This document shows positions 16,123 to 24,447 of a DNA stretch of 64,000 nucleotides, one piece after another; the stretch's first letter is position 1; every line of letters begins with the position of its first letter. The stretch spans positions 56,941 to 120,940 of the forward strand of contig BOKF01000027.1 of NCBI GenBank assembly GCA_016860845.1, in the 5' to 3' direction. Position numbers and translations under genes: made by a program. Source of the stretch: Chloroflexota bacterium. GTDB lineage: Bacteria > Chloroflexota > Anaerolineae > 4572-78 > J111. A model generated the notes under the pieces. It was not told the DNA's origin and made no database searches. It worked only from the letters and a program-made list of their open reading frames with translations.

Positions 16123-16848
16123 TTACTCCTCCCCCAGCTTGACCTCGCGCAGCGCTTCCAACTGATCCTGAAGCAGGCGCACCTCCTCGTCCACGTCGGC
16201 AGAGAGGCGGCTGGTATCGGCCACGTGGCTGGTGGATTGGCCGGTGAGGATTTGGGAGTAGATGGTGCCCAGCAGGGAGAGCGCACTCTCGATTTGAATT
16301 TCGGCCCGTTTGACCGTATTCTGCAATTGGTCGAGCGACGCGAGCTGCTTACGCCGGTTGGCCAGAGTCCGTTCGAGTTGGGCGCGAATGAGCGGGTCGG
16401 TTTCGCGGCCCAACCGGGCTTCCAGGTCGGCGATGGCGGCCGGCACAGCCTTAATATCCCGGCGAATGATCTCATCCTGGCTCAGTTTGCCAATCCGCTC
16501 GACCAAATCCTGAATGGTGTCGGTCCAGGTATCGAGCTGTCCGGCCAACTGCTGTAAATGAGGCCGCTGGCCCGGCTGGGCCGCCGATTTGATGGCCTGG
16601 TCAAGCTGTATTTTATAGGCCCGGGTTTGTTTAAGATAACCTTCCAGGCGGGCCTGGTCATCGGCCAACTCCGGTTTAACTTTTAATTGAATCCAAACCA
16701 ACCACAATCCTCCCCCCAGGGCGACCAGCCAGGGCAGCCAAATTGGAATGCGCTCAACTCGGACCAAGATGACTGAAATGGTTACCAGAAGCACATACCA
16801 GCCCAAATTTGCCAGCAGCTTGCGCCAACGAGGGCTAAAGTCTTCCAT
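16123..16848 (-). CDS. Membrane-anchored coiled-coil protein of unknown function
   Basis: 241 aa from the ATG at 16848; a GTG at 16878 overlapping argA is the alternative. Two hydrophobic helices near the N-terminus (LLANLGWYVLLVTISVILV, then WLPWLVALGGGLWLVWI) form a hairpin anchor. The remaining 180 residues are charged, helical and probably coiled coil (QLDQAIKSAAQ, LEARLGRETDPLIRAQLERTL, EVRLLQDQLEALREV). No enzyme motif. It is 13 bp after argA and coupled to the Nudix gene, so it may be the tail of the arginine transcript. Confidence 0.65.
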   Translation of the reverse strand: MEDFSPRWRKLLANLGWYVLLVTISVILVRVERIPIWLPWLVALGGGLWLVWIQLKVKPELADDQARLEGYLKQTRAYKIQLDQAIKSAAQPGQRPHLQQLAGQLDTWTDTIQDLVERIGKLSQDEIIRRDIKAVPAAIADLEARLGRETDPLIRAQLERTLANRRKQLASLDQLQNTVKRAEIQIESALSLLGTIYSQILTGQSTSHVADTSRLSADVDEEVRLLQDQLEALREVKLGEE

Positions 16849-16861
16849 AAAGTACCGTAAG

Positions 16862-17416
16862 CTACCTTTGCTGGTCACTCATCAGCGGAATAACAGGCTG
16901 CCCCTTGCTCGTACCATTACTTCTAGATAAGTCCAGCCTTGGCTCGGCCACCGCCGCCACGTCGAGCGGCATAATCACCGCCACCTCATCGCAACTGTGG
17001 AACTTGGGGCAGAAAACGCAATCCTTTTGGACTTTGCGCGGCAGGTGCTCGATCCGGGTCATCTGAAAGCCCGTCTTCAGAAAAAAACCGGGCTTGCGGG
17101 TCAGGGCAAAAACGCGCGGCAGACCCAGCGCCCGCGCCTCGTCCAGCAATTGGGCCACAATCGCCCGGCCCATGCCGTAGCCCTGGTAAGCCGGGTCAAT
17201 CACCAGCGAGCGAATTTCGGCCAGGTCGCCCCACATAATGAGCAGCGACCCCATCCCCACAATTTTATCATCAACCTCAGCCACCACCCAATCACGGATG
17301 GATTGATATACCTCGGCCTCCATGCGGGGCAGAATCTCCGCCTGCTTGGCGTATTCATTCAACAGCGGCATCATCCGTGGCACATCCGTTAATCGGGCTT
17401 TGCGAACATTGATCAC
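16862..17416 (-). CDS. argA: N-acetyltransferase, short ArgA-type N-acetylglutamate synthase
   Basis: GNAT-fold enzyme, 184 aa, expected to acetylate glutamate as the first step of arginine synthesis. The acetyl-CoA loop is in DPAYQGYGMGRAIVAQLL, and the C-terminal segment QKDCVFCPKFHSCDEVAVIMPL is typical of short ArgA-like proteins clustered with arginine genes. It follows argD in the order argC-argB-argD-argA. The last 35 residues are low-similarity tail. argJ is absent nearby, which fits a linear pathway needing this enzyme. Confidence 0.8.
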   Translation of the reverse strand: MINVRKARLTDVPRMMPLLNEYAKQAEILPRMEAEVYQSIRDWVVAEVDDKIVGMGSLLIMWGDLAEIRSLVIDPAYQGYGMGRAIVAQLLDEARALGLPRVFALTRKPGFFLKTGFQMTRIEHLPRKVQKDCVFCPKFHSCDEVAVIMPLDVAAVAEPRLDLSRSNGTSKGQPVIPLMSDQQR

Positions 17417-17462
17417 GATTAATTGTCCCCTTTTGTCCTACAGTCCATCGTTTTTTCTACAC

Positions 17463-17516
17463 AGGGAAACGACGAGGCGAGGAGGCGATAGCTCTTTTCT
17501 TCGCGTCCTCGCCTTA
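17463..17516. repeat. GAGGCGA-type inverted repeat between argD and argA
   Basis: GACGAGGCGAGGAGGCGA faces CGCGTCCTCGCC across a short T-rich loop. Similar units occur at 19545-19617. The hairpin would sit in the arginine operon mRNA. Confidence 0.6.
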
Positions 17517-18713
17517 CCCCACCGCCGCCAGGGTTTCCGACAGCCGCTCGACCAGCATATCCAGTTCAGCCTGACTGATAGTCAGCGGTGGCAGCAGGCG
17601 GACGACTTTTTCTCCGGCCACCAGGATAATCAGGCCGTGATTGCGCGCTTCGGCCACAATTTCAGCCGCCGGTATCTCTGAGAGCAGTCCCCACATCAAT
17701 CCCTGGCCGCGCCGGCCCACCAGCAGCGGCGATTGAGCAACAATTTCAGCGAGTTTTTTGCCCAGGTAATCCCCCTTCGCCTTGACTTCGGCTAAGAAGT
17801 GAGGCTGGTTGATCTGGTTAAAGACAACTCTAGCCACGCTGCACACCAGCGGACCGGCGGCAAAAGTGCTGCCGTGGTCGCCCACCTCCAGCGTTTCGGC
17901 GACAACCTGGGTGAGCAGCACCGCGCCCATCGGCAGACCGCCGGCCAGCGGCTTGGCCAGGGTCATAAGGTCGGGCGTGATGCCGTAATTTTCATAAGCC
18001 CACAACTTGCCCGTCCGCCCCAGGCCGCACTGGATCTCGTCGAAGATGAGCAGCGCACCCCTTTCATCACAAAGCGCCCGCAGTCCAGTCAAAAATTCTG
18101 GCTCTGCCGGGGTGACGCCGCCTTCCCCCTGCACCGGCTCGACAATCACCGCGCAGGTCTGGGCTGTGATAGCCTGGCGGGCGCTGTCGAGGTTGTTAAA
18201 TTCAGCAAAGGTGACGCCGCCGATGAGCGGCTCAAAGGGTATTCGATATTTGGCCGTCGCCGTAACGGCCAGCGCGCCCATGGTCCGCCCGTGGAAAGAG
18301 CCGCTAAAGGCAACAATGCCGGTTTTGTCGGAGTGGCCTCTGGCGCGGGCATATTTTCGGGCAAATTTGAGCGCGCCCTCATTCGCTTCCGTGCCGGAAT
18401 TGCAGAAGAAAACCCGGTCGGCAAAGGAGGACTCGCACAGGTCGCGGGCCAGGAGGGCCTGCGGCGCGGTATGGTAGAGGTTCGAGGTATGGATCAACCC
18501 GGCGGCGCTCTGTTGAATGGCTTCAATCACCGTCTGATGATGGTGTCCCAGCGCCGTCACGGCAATCCCTGCCCCGGCATCCAAATATTCGCGGCCGGCC
18601 GCGTCGTACAGCCACGATCCTTCGCCGCGCTCCAGCACCAGGTCGGGACGTTTGTAGGTTTGCAATACGTACTGCTTTTCCAGGGCAATGATCTCTTGGG
18701 TATTGATAGTCAT
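17514..18713 (-). CDS. argD: Acetylornithine aminotransferase
   Basis: PLP-dependent class III aminotransferase, 399 aa, converting N-acetylglutamate semialdehyde to N-acetylornithine. Visible: SGTEANEGALKFARKYAR, LIFDEIQCGLGRTGKLWAYE (PLP-binding Asp) and LMTLAKPLAGGLPMGAVL with the Schiff-base lysine. GGGGGAAAAC precedes the ATG. Third gene of the arginine operon. Confidence 0.95.
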   Translation of the reverse strand: MTINTQEIIALEKQYVLQTYKRPDLVLERGEGSWLYDAAGREYLDAGAGIAVTALGHHHQTVIEAIQQSAAGLIHTSNLYHTAPQALLARDLCESSFADRVFFCNSGTEANEGALKFARKYARARGHSDKTGIVAFSGSFHGRTMGALAVTATAKYRIPFEPLIGGVTFAEFNNLDSARQAITAQTCAVIVEPVQGEGGVTPAEPEFLTGLRALCDERGALLIFDEIQCGLGRTGKLWAYENYGITPDLMTLAKPLAGGLPMGAVLLTQVVAETLEVGDHGSTFAAGPLVCSVARVVFNQINQPHFLAEVKAKGDYLGKKLAEIVAQSPLLVGRRGQGLMWGLLSEIPAAEIVAEARNHGLIILVAGEKVVRLLPPLTISQAELDMLVERLSETLAAVG

Positions 18714-18782
18714 AAGTTTTCCCCCTGCTCAAAGTTTTTGGACGTGTGGCGTATTCCGTAAAAGTCACCCCGCCATATACCG

Positions 18783-19526
18783 TTATTCTGAGGTAATTAT
18801 CGTTCCTGTTCCCGCTTCCAGCCCGGCCAAGTTGGTAATTCTGACGGCGCGCACGCCTGCGGCGACAGCTTCGGTAGCCGAGCGGACTTTGGGAATCATC
18901 CCGTTGACAATGGTCTTTTCGGCAATCAACGCCTCCACCTCGGCGGCAGTCAAACGAGCCAGCAGCTCACCTTGCCGCAGCACGCCAGGAACATTCGAGA
19001 CAAAAACTAAGAGGTCGGCGGACATAGCTGCGGCGACCGCCATAGCCACGTGGTCGGCATTGACATTGAAAATACTGCCGTCCGGGCCATAGCAAATGGG
19101 CGACAACACCGGCGTGATGCCCTCTTCTAATAGATGCTTGAAAACCTCGGTGCGCACAAACGTAATCCGTCCCACCAAACCCAAATCACCCTGGGGATGG
19201 TACAGCTTTTCGGCCTTGATGCAGGCCCGGTCTACTCCGGACATGCCAAAGGCGTCTACCCCGGCCTGCACAAGCGAAGCAACCAGCCGCTTGTTGACCC
19301 GGCCGGCCAGCACCATTTTAACCACTGCCAGCGACTCGGCGTCGGTTACGCGCAGGCCGTCAATATACTGCGCCTCGATACCTAATTTTTCCTGCAATTC
19401 CTTGATTTCTTTGCCGCCGCCGTGCACCAAAATGACCGGCGTTTCCAGCGCCGCTATCGCCTGACCCAAGTTGTCAACAAAGGTCGGATCGTCGAGTTCA
19501 TTGCCCCCGATTTTGATGACTTGCAC
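18783..19526 (-). CDS. argB: Acetylglutamate kinase
   Basis: Amino-acid kinase fold, 247 aa, phosphorylating N-acetylglutamate. VIKIGGNEL at residues 3-11, VLVHGGGKEI-like VILVHGGGKEI near 31-41, and a C-terminal MIPKVRSATEAVAAGV substrate/ATP segment. It starts with GTG at 19526, with AGGAG 8-9 nt upstream and no nearby ATG. The N-terminal extension seen in arginine-inhibited hexameric enzymes is absent, so feedback inhibition may be weak (inference). Confidence 0.93.
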   Translation of the reverse strand: MQVIKIGGNELDDPTFVDNLGQAIAALETPVILVHGGGKEIKELQEKLGIEAQYIDGLRVTDAESLAVVKMVLAGRVNKRLVASLVQAGVDAFGMSGVDRACIKAEKLYHPQGDLGLVGRITFVRTEVFKHLLEEGITPVLSPICYGPDGSIFNVNADHVAMAVAAAMSADLLVFVSNVPGVLRQGELLARLTAAEVEALIAEKTIVNGMIPKVRSATEAVAAGVRAVRITNLAGLEAGTGTIITSE

Positions 19527-19544
19527 TATGTTGTCTCCTGTGAG

Positions 19545-19617
19545 ACGAAGAGGCGAGGCAACGAGGAGGCGAAAGAAAAAATTCTTCGCCTCCTCGCCTC
19601 ACCCCTCCTCCCCTCAT
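19545..19617. repeat. GAGGCGA-type hairpin between argC and argB
   Basis: GAGGCGAGGCAACGAGGAGGCGA on the left is matched by TCGCCTCCTCGCCTC on the right, across a T-rich AAAGAAAAAATTCT spacer. Same family as 17463-17516. Confidence 0.7.
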
Positions 19618-20627
19618 AAAAGTCCTAGAGTCTCATCCAATCCAAACATAATGTTGAAATTCTGCACTGCCTGTCCGGCTGCGCCTTTGCCCAGGTTGTC
19701 TATGGATGAGCAAATAATCAGTTGGCGTGGATGAAGCCAGGTGATCGACAGGACACCCAGGTGAGTGCGCTGAGTGTGGGCCATTGTCGCCAGTTGGCCC
19801 GCCGGCAGCACCCGCACCAGCGGCTCGGCGGCATAAGTTTCAGCGTAGAGGCTCTGGGCCGCCGCCGCTGGCAGGTCATCACCCAAAGAAGCGTAAACGG
19901 TAGACAGCATCCCCCGGCTGATCGGTACCAGATGCGGCGAGAAGATGAGTTTGTCGCCGGGACCGCCCAGGCTGGCGATGGTCTGGGCCATCTCCGGCAC
20001 ATGGCGGTGACTTTGCCCAATATTATAGGGCGACAAATTCTCGTTGACCTCAACAAAATGGACCTTGAGGGTAGGCTTGCGCCCGGCCCCGCTGACCCCG
20101 CTCTTGCTGTCGGCAATAATCGGCGCTGAGGCATCGAGCAGTTCGGCCTTGAGCAAGGGGTAGAGGGCTAACAAAACACTGGTCGGGTAGCAGCCGGGAT
20201 TGGCCAGCAGGTTCGTCTCACGAATCCTGGCCCGGTTGATCTCGGGCAGGCCGTAAACCGCTTCGGCCAGGAGGGCTGGCGCTTCGTGGGGCAGGCCGTA
20301 CCACTTCTGGTACAGCGCGGCATCGGTCAAACGAAAATCAGCCGACAGGTCAATCACCCGCACCCCCGCCTGCCGCGCGGCGATGACGGTCGGCATGCTG
20401 GCCCCGTGCGGCAGGCAGCAGAATACCGCGTCCACATCGGCCAAAGGGGCCTCGGCCAGGGGCGTCAGGGGAAGGTCCCAGGCTACGGGGTAGAGATCAC
20501 TCAACTTTTGCCCGGCTGCACTTTCAGAGGTGGCAAACACGACTTCCACCGCCGGATGTTTTCTCAAAACTGCCAGGCTTTCAAACCCGGTGTATCCACT
20601 TGCGCCAAAAACGCCTACTTTTATCAT
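19614..20627 (-). CDS. argC: N-acetyl-gamma-glutamyl-phosphate reductase
   Basis: NADPH-dependent reductase of arginine synthesis, about 337 aa. N-terminal Rossmann motif VGVFGASGYTG, the catalytic cysteine in NPGCYPTSVLLAL, and DSKSGVSGAGRKP are all present. I place the start at the ATG at 20627 (MIKVGVFG) rather than the GTG at 20636. First gene of the operon, behind a promoter and attenuator 100-280 bp upstream. Confidence 0.95.
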   Translation of the reverse strand: MIKVGVFGASGYTGFESLAVLRKHPAVEVVFATSESAAGQKLSDLYPVAWDLPLTPLAEAPLADVDAVFCCLPHGASMPTVIAARQAGVRVIDLSADFRLTDAALYQKWYGLPHEAPALLAEAVYGLPEINRARIRETNLLANPGCYPTSVLLALYPLLKAELLDASAPIIADSKSGVSGAGRKPTLKVHFVEVNENLSPYNIGQSHRHVPEMAQTIASLGGPGDKLIFSPHLVPISRGMLSTVYASLGDDLPAAAAQSLYAETYAAEPLVRVLPAGQLATMAHTQRTHLGVLSITWLHPRQLIICSSIDNLGKGAAGQAVQNFNIMFGLDETLGLL

Positions 20628-20647
20628 CGTTCTCACTCACTTAATGA

Positions 20648-20712
20648 GTAGGAAAGTAGTCAGTAGCCAGTAGTCAGAGAATAATCCCTTTCTACCGTCT
20701 ACCGTCTACCGA
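20648..20712. repeat. Heptad-repeat tract (AGTAGTC/GGTAGAC) in the argC leader
   Basis: AGTAGTC, AGTAGCC, AGTAGTC units on the left and CTACCGT units on the right, lying between the attenuator terminator and argC. Confidence 0.7.
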
Positions 20713-20720
20713 TTACCAAC

Positions 20721-20753
20721 AAAAAAGCCGACCCCGTATGTCTGGAGTCGGCT
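20721..20753 (-). terminator. Attenuator terminator upstream of argC
   Basis: Stem AGCCGACTCC (20753-20744) with GGGGTCGGCT (20735-20726), 8-nt loop, then six T residues (20726-20721). It could also end the upstream glycosyltransferase transcript. Confidence 0.85.
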
Positions 20754-20820
20754 GCGGAGCCGCTTGGAAGAAGACAAAAGCCCACTATCCAGACATCGGG
20801 TCTGGCTAAGTACGAGGGCT
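20721..20820 (-). promoter_or_regulatory. Transcription attenuator of the arginine operon
   Basis: Read on the minus strand there are two exclusive folds. State A: AGCCC (20820-20816) with GGGCT (20783-20779) enclosing CCAGAC (20805-20800) with GTCTGG (20794-20789), which leaves the terminator free. State B: ATGTCTGGA (20796-20788) pairs over 9 bp with TCCAGACAT (20746-20738), while CGGCT and AGCCG close a small hairpin. Together these take up the whole left arm of the terminator. This is the layout of an attenuator. A candidate arginine-containing leader frame ends exactly where the first pairing strand begins. No T-box sequence or known riboswitch core was recognised. Confidence 0.7.
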
Positions 20821-20847
20821 CCTGTCATTCAAGGGAAAAATAATCAT
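20806..20847 (-). CDS. Candidate arginine leader peptide
   Basis: 13 codons, MIIFPLNDRSPRT, with arginine codons AGG and CGT near the end. Its TAG stop (20808-20806) abuts the first strand of the attenuator. A ribosome stalled on CGT would cover that strand and favour the antiterminator. No clear ribosome site is seen, and an overlapping 40-codon frame starts at 20828, so the identification is tentative. Confidence 0.35.
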   Translation of the reverse strand: MIIFPLNDRSPRT

Positions 20848-20876
20848 CTCAACACGTTAAAATTTAGGTTCAGGCG

Positions 20877-20905
20877 AGTTTAGCACAGTTAGAGCGACCT
20901 GTCAA
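20877..20905 (-). promoter_or_regulatory. Sigma-70-type promoter of the arginine operon
   Basis: On the minus strand: perfect TTGACA (20905-20900), 17-bp spacer, TAAACT (20882-20877). It overlaps the stop codon of the upstream glycosyltransferase and predicts a leader of about 245 nt before argC. Confidence 0.7.
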
Positions 20906-22128
20906 GTGGGTTGCAGGTTCGGGTTCTCGCCCGCTTGTGAGGCCAAAACTCGCTGGTACACCTCAATCGTCAATCCGGCAATGCGCGGCCAGTTGAACAA
21001 CATCTCAACCGACTGGCGTGCTTTCAGGGCGTGATTGCGGGCCCCGTCCGGGTTATTGAGCGTGTGTACGATGCCCCAAGCGATTGAAGCGGCATCATCT
21101 GGATAGACGGTAATGCCGGTATCCAGATGCTTCACCATTTCGGAAAAGCCGCCGACATCACTGACCACAATGGGGCACAGCAGCGCCATCGCTTCCAGCG
21201 CCACAATCCCAAAAGGTTCGTAGAGGCTCGGGAAAACGGCACAGGCCGCCGTCCGGAAGAGATGGTTGCGGTCTTCATCGGAGATAAAGCCGACAAAATT
21301 GACCCGATCGGAAACCTGCAAATGGGCCGCTTCCTGCTTCAGATTGTCGGCCTCAGGTCCCTTCCCGGCAACCAAAATTCGAGCGTTGGGGTGCTCGGCC
21401 AGCACGCGAGGCGCTGCCTGCACTAAACGGTGGACCCCTTTTTCAAAAACCAGGCGAGAAATAGTAAAAATAATCTGATCGCCCGGATCAGCATATTTGG
21501 CCCGGAAAGCGGACAACTCTTGCGGGCCATACCCATTGCGCACGTCGGTTAGATTAACCGCGTTTGGCACTACCTCTAGCCTGCTCGTCGGAGTGCCGAA
21601 TAGATTTTGAATTTCATGGTACATGTAGCGGCTGCACACAATCACCTGCGAAGCTTCGGCAATTAAACTGTGTTCGGCCCTATCTATAGCCCATTGCAAA
21701 GAACTCCCCAGATGGCCCCGGACTCGCCCTCGCTCGGTGGCGTGGATGGTAGCCACCAGGGGAATATTTAACGCTTGTTTCAGGGCAATACCGGCAAAGC
21801 TGGTCAGCCAGTCATGCACATGAATCAAATCAAAGGAACCGGTTGTGGCGCTGGCCTGCCGGACATAATCAGCGAGGACTCCGTTTAACTCACGCGCCTG
21901 CTCATGGATATCAGTCGTCTCGACCTCCATCGTCGGAGCAAAGACCCGATGTACCGTCATCCCATTTTCAACCGTAACCCCTGCGTTTTGCTTATTAGTT
22001 GTAGGTGTCACCACATGCACCGTCAGCCCTTTTTGCACCAGGGCCGGGGTCAACTCTGCTACATGGCGACCTAACCCGCCTACCACATTGGGCGGAAATT
22101 CCCAAGAAAGCATCAAAATTTGCATCAT
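20902..22128 (-). CDS. Glycosyltransferase family 4 (glycogen-synthase-like)
   Basis: 408 aa, GT-B fold retaining glycosyltransferase. The N-terminus LMLSWEFPPNVVGGLGRHVAEL resembles starch/glycogen synthase-like GT4 enzymes. The C-terminal domain has SRLVFEKGVHRLVQAAP, and SLYEPFGIVALEAMA carries the donor-binding Glu motif EPFGIVALE. Probable sugar-nucleotide transfer to a glucan or glycan; acceptor unknown. AGGAGG lies only 3 nt before the first ATG, so the second ATG (22125) may be used. The 7-bp gap to the upstream binding-protein gene suggests one transcript. Confidence 0.85.
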   Translation of the reverse strand: MMQILMLSWEFPPNVVGGLGRHVAELTPALVQKGLTVHVVTPTTNKQNAGVTVENGMTVHRVFAPTMEVETTDIHEQARELNGVLADYVRQASATTGSFDLIHVHDWLTSFAGIALKQALNIPLVATIHATERGRVRGHLGSSLQWAIDRAEHSLIAEASQVIVCSRYMYHEIQNLFGTPTSRLEVVPNAVNLTDVRNGYGPQELSAFRAKYADPGDQIIFTISRLVFEKGVHRLVQAAPRVLAEHPNARILVAGKGPEADNLKQEAAHLQVSDRVNFVGFISDEDRNHLFRTAACAVFPSLYEPFGIVALEAMALLCPIVVSDVGGFSEMVKHLDTGITVYPDDAASIAWGIVHTLNNPDGARNHALKARQSVEMLFNWPRIAGLTIEVYQRVLASQAGENPNLQPT

Positions 22129-22135
22129 ATACCTC

Positions 22136-23161
22136 CTAGCGCGGAGAGAGCATCACCCCGGGATAGGCCGTCTCTGTCATTTGATAGACCCATACCGGCG
22201 CATTGATCCGTTCCCCCCATTGATTAAAAACAATCTCGCCGCTCAGACCCTGGCGCTGCACGGTCCCAATGACCGCGCTCACTTTAGCCCGCGAAGGCAT
22301 CTGGTGAGCGGCCAGACTTTGCTCCAGTGCGTCTAACAGCACTTGAGTTGCATCATAAGCCAGCACCGCTCGCGGGCCGGGCGGAAACCCGGCCAGCACT
22401 TGATAAGCTTCGACAAAGGCCGCGGCCTCATCAATCTGGCTCGGGTCAGGGCCAGGCGAGACAAAGATGAAACCATCGGCGGCAATCCGAGCCACTTGCA
22501 GTGTTTGCGGGCTGCCTGCCTCCACCTGACCTAAAACCGGCTGCGTCATCCCCGCTTCGCGCAAGGCGACCAGAATCTCCCCGGCGGTCACCCCTTCTGT
22601 CTTCACGGCCAGCGCCTGGACTGAAGCAGGAATTACAGTGACATCAGGCTCAATTATTTCTGTTATAGAGTTTAAACCCAAATCTCGGCCCATCGTTTCG
22701 AGGCGAGCCTCGGTTTCAGCCAGATTAGCCGCCACACTGACCACCCCGCTTCGATCTGACTCCAGAGCAGCAGCGCTCCAGGGAATGACCAAAGCCAGAT
22801 TAGCTTGCCGGTATACCGGCAGAGCAGCCTGGGTTGTCGCCGCTGAAAAGTGGCCAATCACCCCAACCACATCCGGGTCGGCGCTGAGCGCCCTGGCTTG
22901 CTTTTCGGCCTCTAGCGGATCGTCAAAATCGTTGAGCGCCACCAATTCTACGCGATAACCGCCAACCCCCTGCGCGGCATTGCGCTCCAGGAGGGCCAAT
23001 TTGACCCCAAACAAGGCCTCATACCCCAGCGGGCGGTGCAAGCCTTCAAACGGAGCCACCAGGCCGATCTTTAAGGTTGGCGGCGGGCTGACAGCCCCAG
23101 CTCCCAGACAAGCCGGCAAGCTGAACAGAACCAGCAAAAAAACAAAAATAACTTTCCCCAA
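22136..23161 (-). CDS. Periplasmic-binding-protein type 1 lipoprotein (LivJ-like)
   Basis: 341 aa. Lipoprotein signal with lipobox LPAC (Cys18). The mature part follows the branched-chain amino acid receptor fold: LKIGLVAPFEG, the ALSADPDVVGVIGHFSAATTQAALPVY segment and VLAYDATQVLLDALEQ. It starts at TTG (23161), since no ATG is suitably placed. No permease or ATPase lies nearby, so it may be a sensor or an orphan receptor. It is followed 7 bp later by the glycosyltransferase. Confidence 0.8.
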   Translation of the reverse strand: MGKVIFVFLLVLFSLPACLGAGAVSPPPTLKIGLVAPFEGLHRPLGYEALFGVKLALLERNAAQGVGGYRVELVALNDFDDPLEAEKQARALSADPDVVGVIGHFSAATTQAALPVYRQANLALVIPWSAAALESDRSGVVSVAANLAETEARLETMGRDLGLNSITEIIEPDVTVIPASVQALAVKTEGVTAGEILVALREAGMTQPVLGQVEAGSPQTLQVARIAADGFIFVSPGPDPSQIDEAAAFVEAYQVLAGFPPGPRAVLAYDATQVLLDALEQSLAAHQMPSRAKVSAVIGTVQRQGLSGEIVFNQWGERINAPVWVYQMTETAYPGVMLSPR

Positions 23162-23331
23162 GATATAAAAACGCCCTATCTGCTCATACTACCCGAAATT
23201 AACCCAAGAATCCAGATGACATCTGTCTCATTTTTGTTACCTAATGGTCTCGACTCCCATAGGTCCATTATAACATACGAATATTTGAAAGTAGTTTGAG
23301 TCATTGCTTTTAGCCCCTGACAACTTTCTTA

Positions 23332-23340
23332 TGGTATAAT
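23332..23340 (+). promoter_or_regulatory. Extended -10 promoter of the phosphate transporter
   Basis: TGGTATAAT is a TG-N-TATAAT extended -10 element with no well-spaced -35, about 105 bp before the pit start. The rest of 23162-23445 is AT-rich and noncoding. Confidence 0.55.
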
Positions 23341-23445
23341 CAGTTCGTTATCACGGCTTTTATAACCCCAAGAGACAAATCCTTTAAATATAACCGTGAA
23401 TTTTACCACAAATCACGCCATTTTACCATTAAGTTCTTTTTAAAA

Positions 23446-24438
23446 ATGTCCGCACTAACTCTCCTGATTATCTTAATTGTCCTGGCCCTGGTGTTTGATT
23501 TTCTCAACGGTTTTCACGATAGCGCCAATATCGTCGCCACGATGATCTCGTCGCGGGCAATGACGGCCAGAGCCGCCTTGACCCTGGTCGCCATCGCCGA
23601 GTTTGCCGGGCCGTTTATTTTAGGCGTGGCGGTGGCCAAAACGGTGGGGACCGAGGTAGCCTTACCCCAGGCCATCACCATCGCCGTCGTCATGGCTGCT
23701 TTGCTCAGCGCCAGCCTCTGGAATCTCATTACATGGTATTTTGGCATCCCCTCCAGCTCCTCGCACGCCCTGATTGGGGGTATTTTGGGCGCGGTTGCGC
23801 TCGGGTCCGGGGTGGCGGCTGTCCGGCCTGAAGGGGTCTGGAAAATTGCCCTCGCCCTCTTTATCTCGCCCATCATTGGCTTTGTGGGCGGCCTCCTGTT
23901 GATGTTTTTGGTTTTACTTTTGGCCCAGGGCGCGACCCCCAAAGCCAACATTTTCTTTAAGCAGATCCAGATTCCCACCGCTATTGGTCTGGCTCTGAGT
24001 CACGGCGGCAACGATGCCCAAAAAACAATGGGCATTATTACCCTGGGGCTGCTGGTCCTGGGCTTTCAGCAGAATTTCGTGGTACCCTGGTGGGTTATTC
24101 TGCTCAGCGCCACGGCGATAGCCACCGGCACGGCCACCGGCGGCTGGCGGATTATTCACACGCTGGGCGGCAAATTTTATCGTATCCGCCCCATCCACAG
24201 CTTTACCTCTCAATTGACCTCGGGGCTGGTGGTGCTGGGGGCCTCGCTGCTGGGCGGGCCGGTCAGCACGACCCAGGTGGTCAGTTCGGCCATCCTGGGG
24301 GTGGGGGCGGCCCAGCGCCGGTCGCAGGTGCGCTGGGGCGTCATGACCGACATCCTGGTCGCCTGGCTGCTGACCATCCCCGCCGCCGCCATCATGGCCG
24401 CGCTGCTTTACTTTCCACTCAAATTCCTGGTAGAATAG
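23446..24438 (+). CDS. Inorganic phosphate transporter, PiT family
   Basis: 330 aa, polytopic. Both halves of the family signature are present: FDFLNGFHDSANIVATMISSRAM near the N-terminus and SHGGNDAQKTMGI in the second half. Together they form the phosphate and cation sites of PiT/PitA low-affinity transporters. About ten hydrophobic segments. It is followed 9 bp later by its usual DUF47 partner. Confidence 0.93.
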   Translation: MSALTLLIILIVLALVFDFLNGFHDSANIVATMISSRAMTARAALTLVAIAEFAGPFILGVAVAKTVGTEVALPQAITIAVVMAALLSASLWNLITWYFGIPSSSSHALIGGILGAVALGSGVAAVRPEGVWKIALALFISPIIGFVGGLLLMFLVLLLAQGATPKANIFFKQIQIPTAIGLALSHGGNDAQKTMGIITLGLLVLGFQQNFVVPWWVILLSATAIATGTATGGWRIIHTLGGKFYRIRPIHSFTSQLTSGLVVLGASLLGGPVSTTQVVSSAILGVGAAQRRSQVRWGVMTDILVAWLLTIPAAAIMAALLYFPLKFLVE

Positions 24439-24447
24439 AGGCGTCCG

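Noticed and set aside
20721..20905. T-box leader for argC
   Set aside because: No AGGGTGGnACCGCG-type T-box sequence is present, and the antiterminator pairing seen is of another kind.
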